From contig JAKAZN010000126.1 of NCBI GenBank assembly GCA_021815835.1, positions 1-6,188 on the forward strand: 6,188 nucleotides of DNA, written 5' to 3'. The translations under genes were made by a program, and so were the position numbers. Each line of letters starts with the position of its first letter. Position 1 is the stretch's first letter. Below, piece after piece: positions 5,318 to 6,188 of this stretch. The DNA is from Pseudomonadota bacterium (lineage in GTDB: Bacteria > Pseudomonadota > Alphaproteobacteria > Acetobacterales > Acetobacteraceae). The notes beneath the pieces were generated by a model. That model saw only the letters and a list, made by a program, of their open reading frames with translations. It did not search any database and was not told where the DNA came from.

Positions 5318-6188
5318 TCAGGCCGGCGGGAAGTGGCACCCCACCTCGGCCGCGCTGCCATAGACCTTGTCGAGATCGGCCTTGTTCTTCGGCACGGTGG
5401 CGATCACGTCGAAATAATCCCATTTGTCGGTGATCTTCTTCTTCACCTGCACCACCAGGTTGGGCAGCAGCATCTGGTGGTCGAAGCCGCGATAGGACGC
5501 GCCGTTCTCGGGGTCCTTCCACTTCTCCAGCGCCTCGATGATCGCCATCGGCTCGGTGGATTTCGCCGCCGCGATCGACTGGAACAGGGACCGCGCGCCG
5601 AGCCAGCCCATCCAGGACTTGTCGGCCGCCGGCTTGCCGAACATCTTCTGATGCTCCGCCGCCATGCGCTTCTCTGCCGGCGTGTTCGCCGGGTTCTTGT
5701 ACCACCAGAGCGACGTATAGAGGCCCGTCGCCGCCTGCGGCCCGACGCCCCAGATGTCGCTGTCGCCGATGGCAATCTCGGAGAACGGGATCTTGCCGCG
5801 CATCCCCATCTCGTTCCACTGCTTGAGGCAGGTGCCGAGATCGCCGGCCAGGCCCGCCAGCACCATGTCCGGCTTCGCCGCGCGGATCTTCAGGATATAG
5901 GCGCTGTAATCGGCGGTGTTGAGCGGCACCGTGTCATCGCCGACGATGGTCCCGCCGGCCGCATGCAGCAGCGCCTTGAACGATTTGGCGATGTCCTGCC
6001 CGAACGCATAGGACGCGGTGAGGAAGTACCATTTCTTCCCGTAGCCCATCAGGAACGGCGCGAACATGCGCGCCTGCACATCGACCGGCGTGTTCAGCCG
6101 GAACGTGTAGCGATTGCAGTTCTTGCCGGTCATCTCGGTCGCGGCGGCGTTGTTGCAGACATAAGGGATTTTCAGTTCCTGCGCCGCC
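5318..6188 (-). CDS. HAAT-family periplasmic substrate-binding protein (N-terminus beyond window)
   Basis: The C-terminal 289 residues and stop are present. The frame is open to the right edge, so the signal peptide and first lobe are cut off. Family members usually have about 400-430 residues, so roughly a quarter to a third is missing. The fold is the periplasmic binding protein type I (Leu/Ile/Val-binding) kind. Numbering from the edge, marks include KIPYVCNNAA (6-15), NCNRYTFR (23-30), the ASYAFGQD segment (58-65), GGTIVGDD (78-85), ADYSAYILKIRAAKPDMVLA (92-111) and SYRGFDHQM (231-239). It would capture the ligand in the periplasm and deliver it to LivH/LivM encoded just downstream. Cysteines occur at 11, 24, 120 and 284. 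Whether any form a disulfide cannot be told. The ligand is not readable. The Met at 6133 is internal, since the family-like sequence continues upstream of it. Confidence 0.93.
   Translation of the reverse strand, partial: AAQELKIPYVCNNAAATEMTGKNCNRYTFRLNTPVDVQARMFAPFLMGYGKKWYFLTASYAFGQDIAKSFKALLHAAGGTIVGDDTVPLNTADYSAYILKIRAAKPDMVLAGLAGDLGTCLKQWNEMGMRGKIPFSEIAIGDSDIWGVGPQAATGLYTSLWWYKNPANTPAEKRMAAEHQKMFGKPAADKSWMGWLGARSLFQSIAAAKSTEPMAIIEALEKWKDPENGASYRGFDHQMLLPNLVVQVKKKITDKWDYFDVIATVPKNKADLDKVYGSAAEVGCHFPPA

Overview
This is a GC-rich window, and all the genes I can support lie on the minus strand. Codon usage (third positions almost always G or C), the alanine/arginine-rich proteins and the gene types suggest an alphaproteobacterium, perhaps of the Acetobacteraceae/Rhodospirillales kind. 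The taxonomic guess is inference only. Transcription runs from high to low coordinates.

Positions 6188 to 1779 hold an ABC importer operon of the hydrophobic/branched-chain amino acid (HAAT, Liv) type. First comes the C-terminal 289 residues of a periplasmic substrate-binding protein (5318-6188, cut by the window edge). A 147-base gap with a strong 12-bp hairpin follows, then the LivH-type permease (4301-5170). Overlapping LivH by an ATGA start/stop is one 841-residue polypeptide (1779-4304) that fuses LivM permease, LivG ATPase and LivF ATPase. Binding protein, LivH and LivM-G-F together make a complete transporter from three polypeptides instead of five. The substrate cannot be read from sequence.

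Positions 1714 to 1382 encode a 110-residue single-domain cupin with a strong Shine-Dalgarno sequence and a possible promoter of its own. Its stop codon lies inside one of two near-identical 20-bp repeats (1352-1396), each of which can form a hairpin.

Positions 1342 to 1 form a fluoride-response unit. A candidate promoter is followed by a fluoride (crcB) riboswitch whose P1, P3 and pseudoknot pairings can all be traced (1257-1306). Next come a GC-rich leader hairpin and a 400-codon open frame that runs off the left edge. That frame encodes a CrcB/Fluc fluoride channel (about residues 1-125) joined without a stop to a tandem universal-stress-protein region (about 132-400). It has no listed ORF-length competitor because its stop lies outside the window.

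The most notable points are the riboswitch-controlled CrcB-Usp fusion, the topology problem that fusion raises for a channel family known for dual topology, the LivM-LivG-LivF triple fusion, and the duplicated hairpin at the cupin stop codon. No tRNA, rRNA, CRISPR array or mobile element was seen, and no gene-free stretch exceeds about 185 bases.
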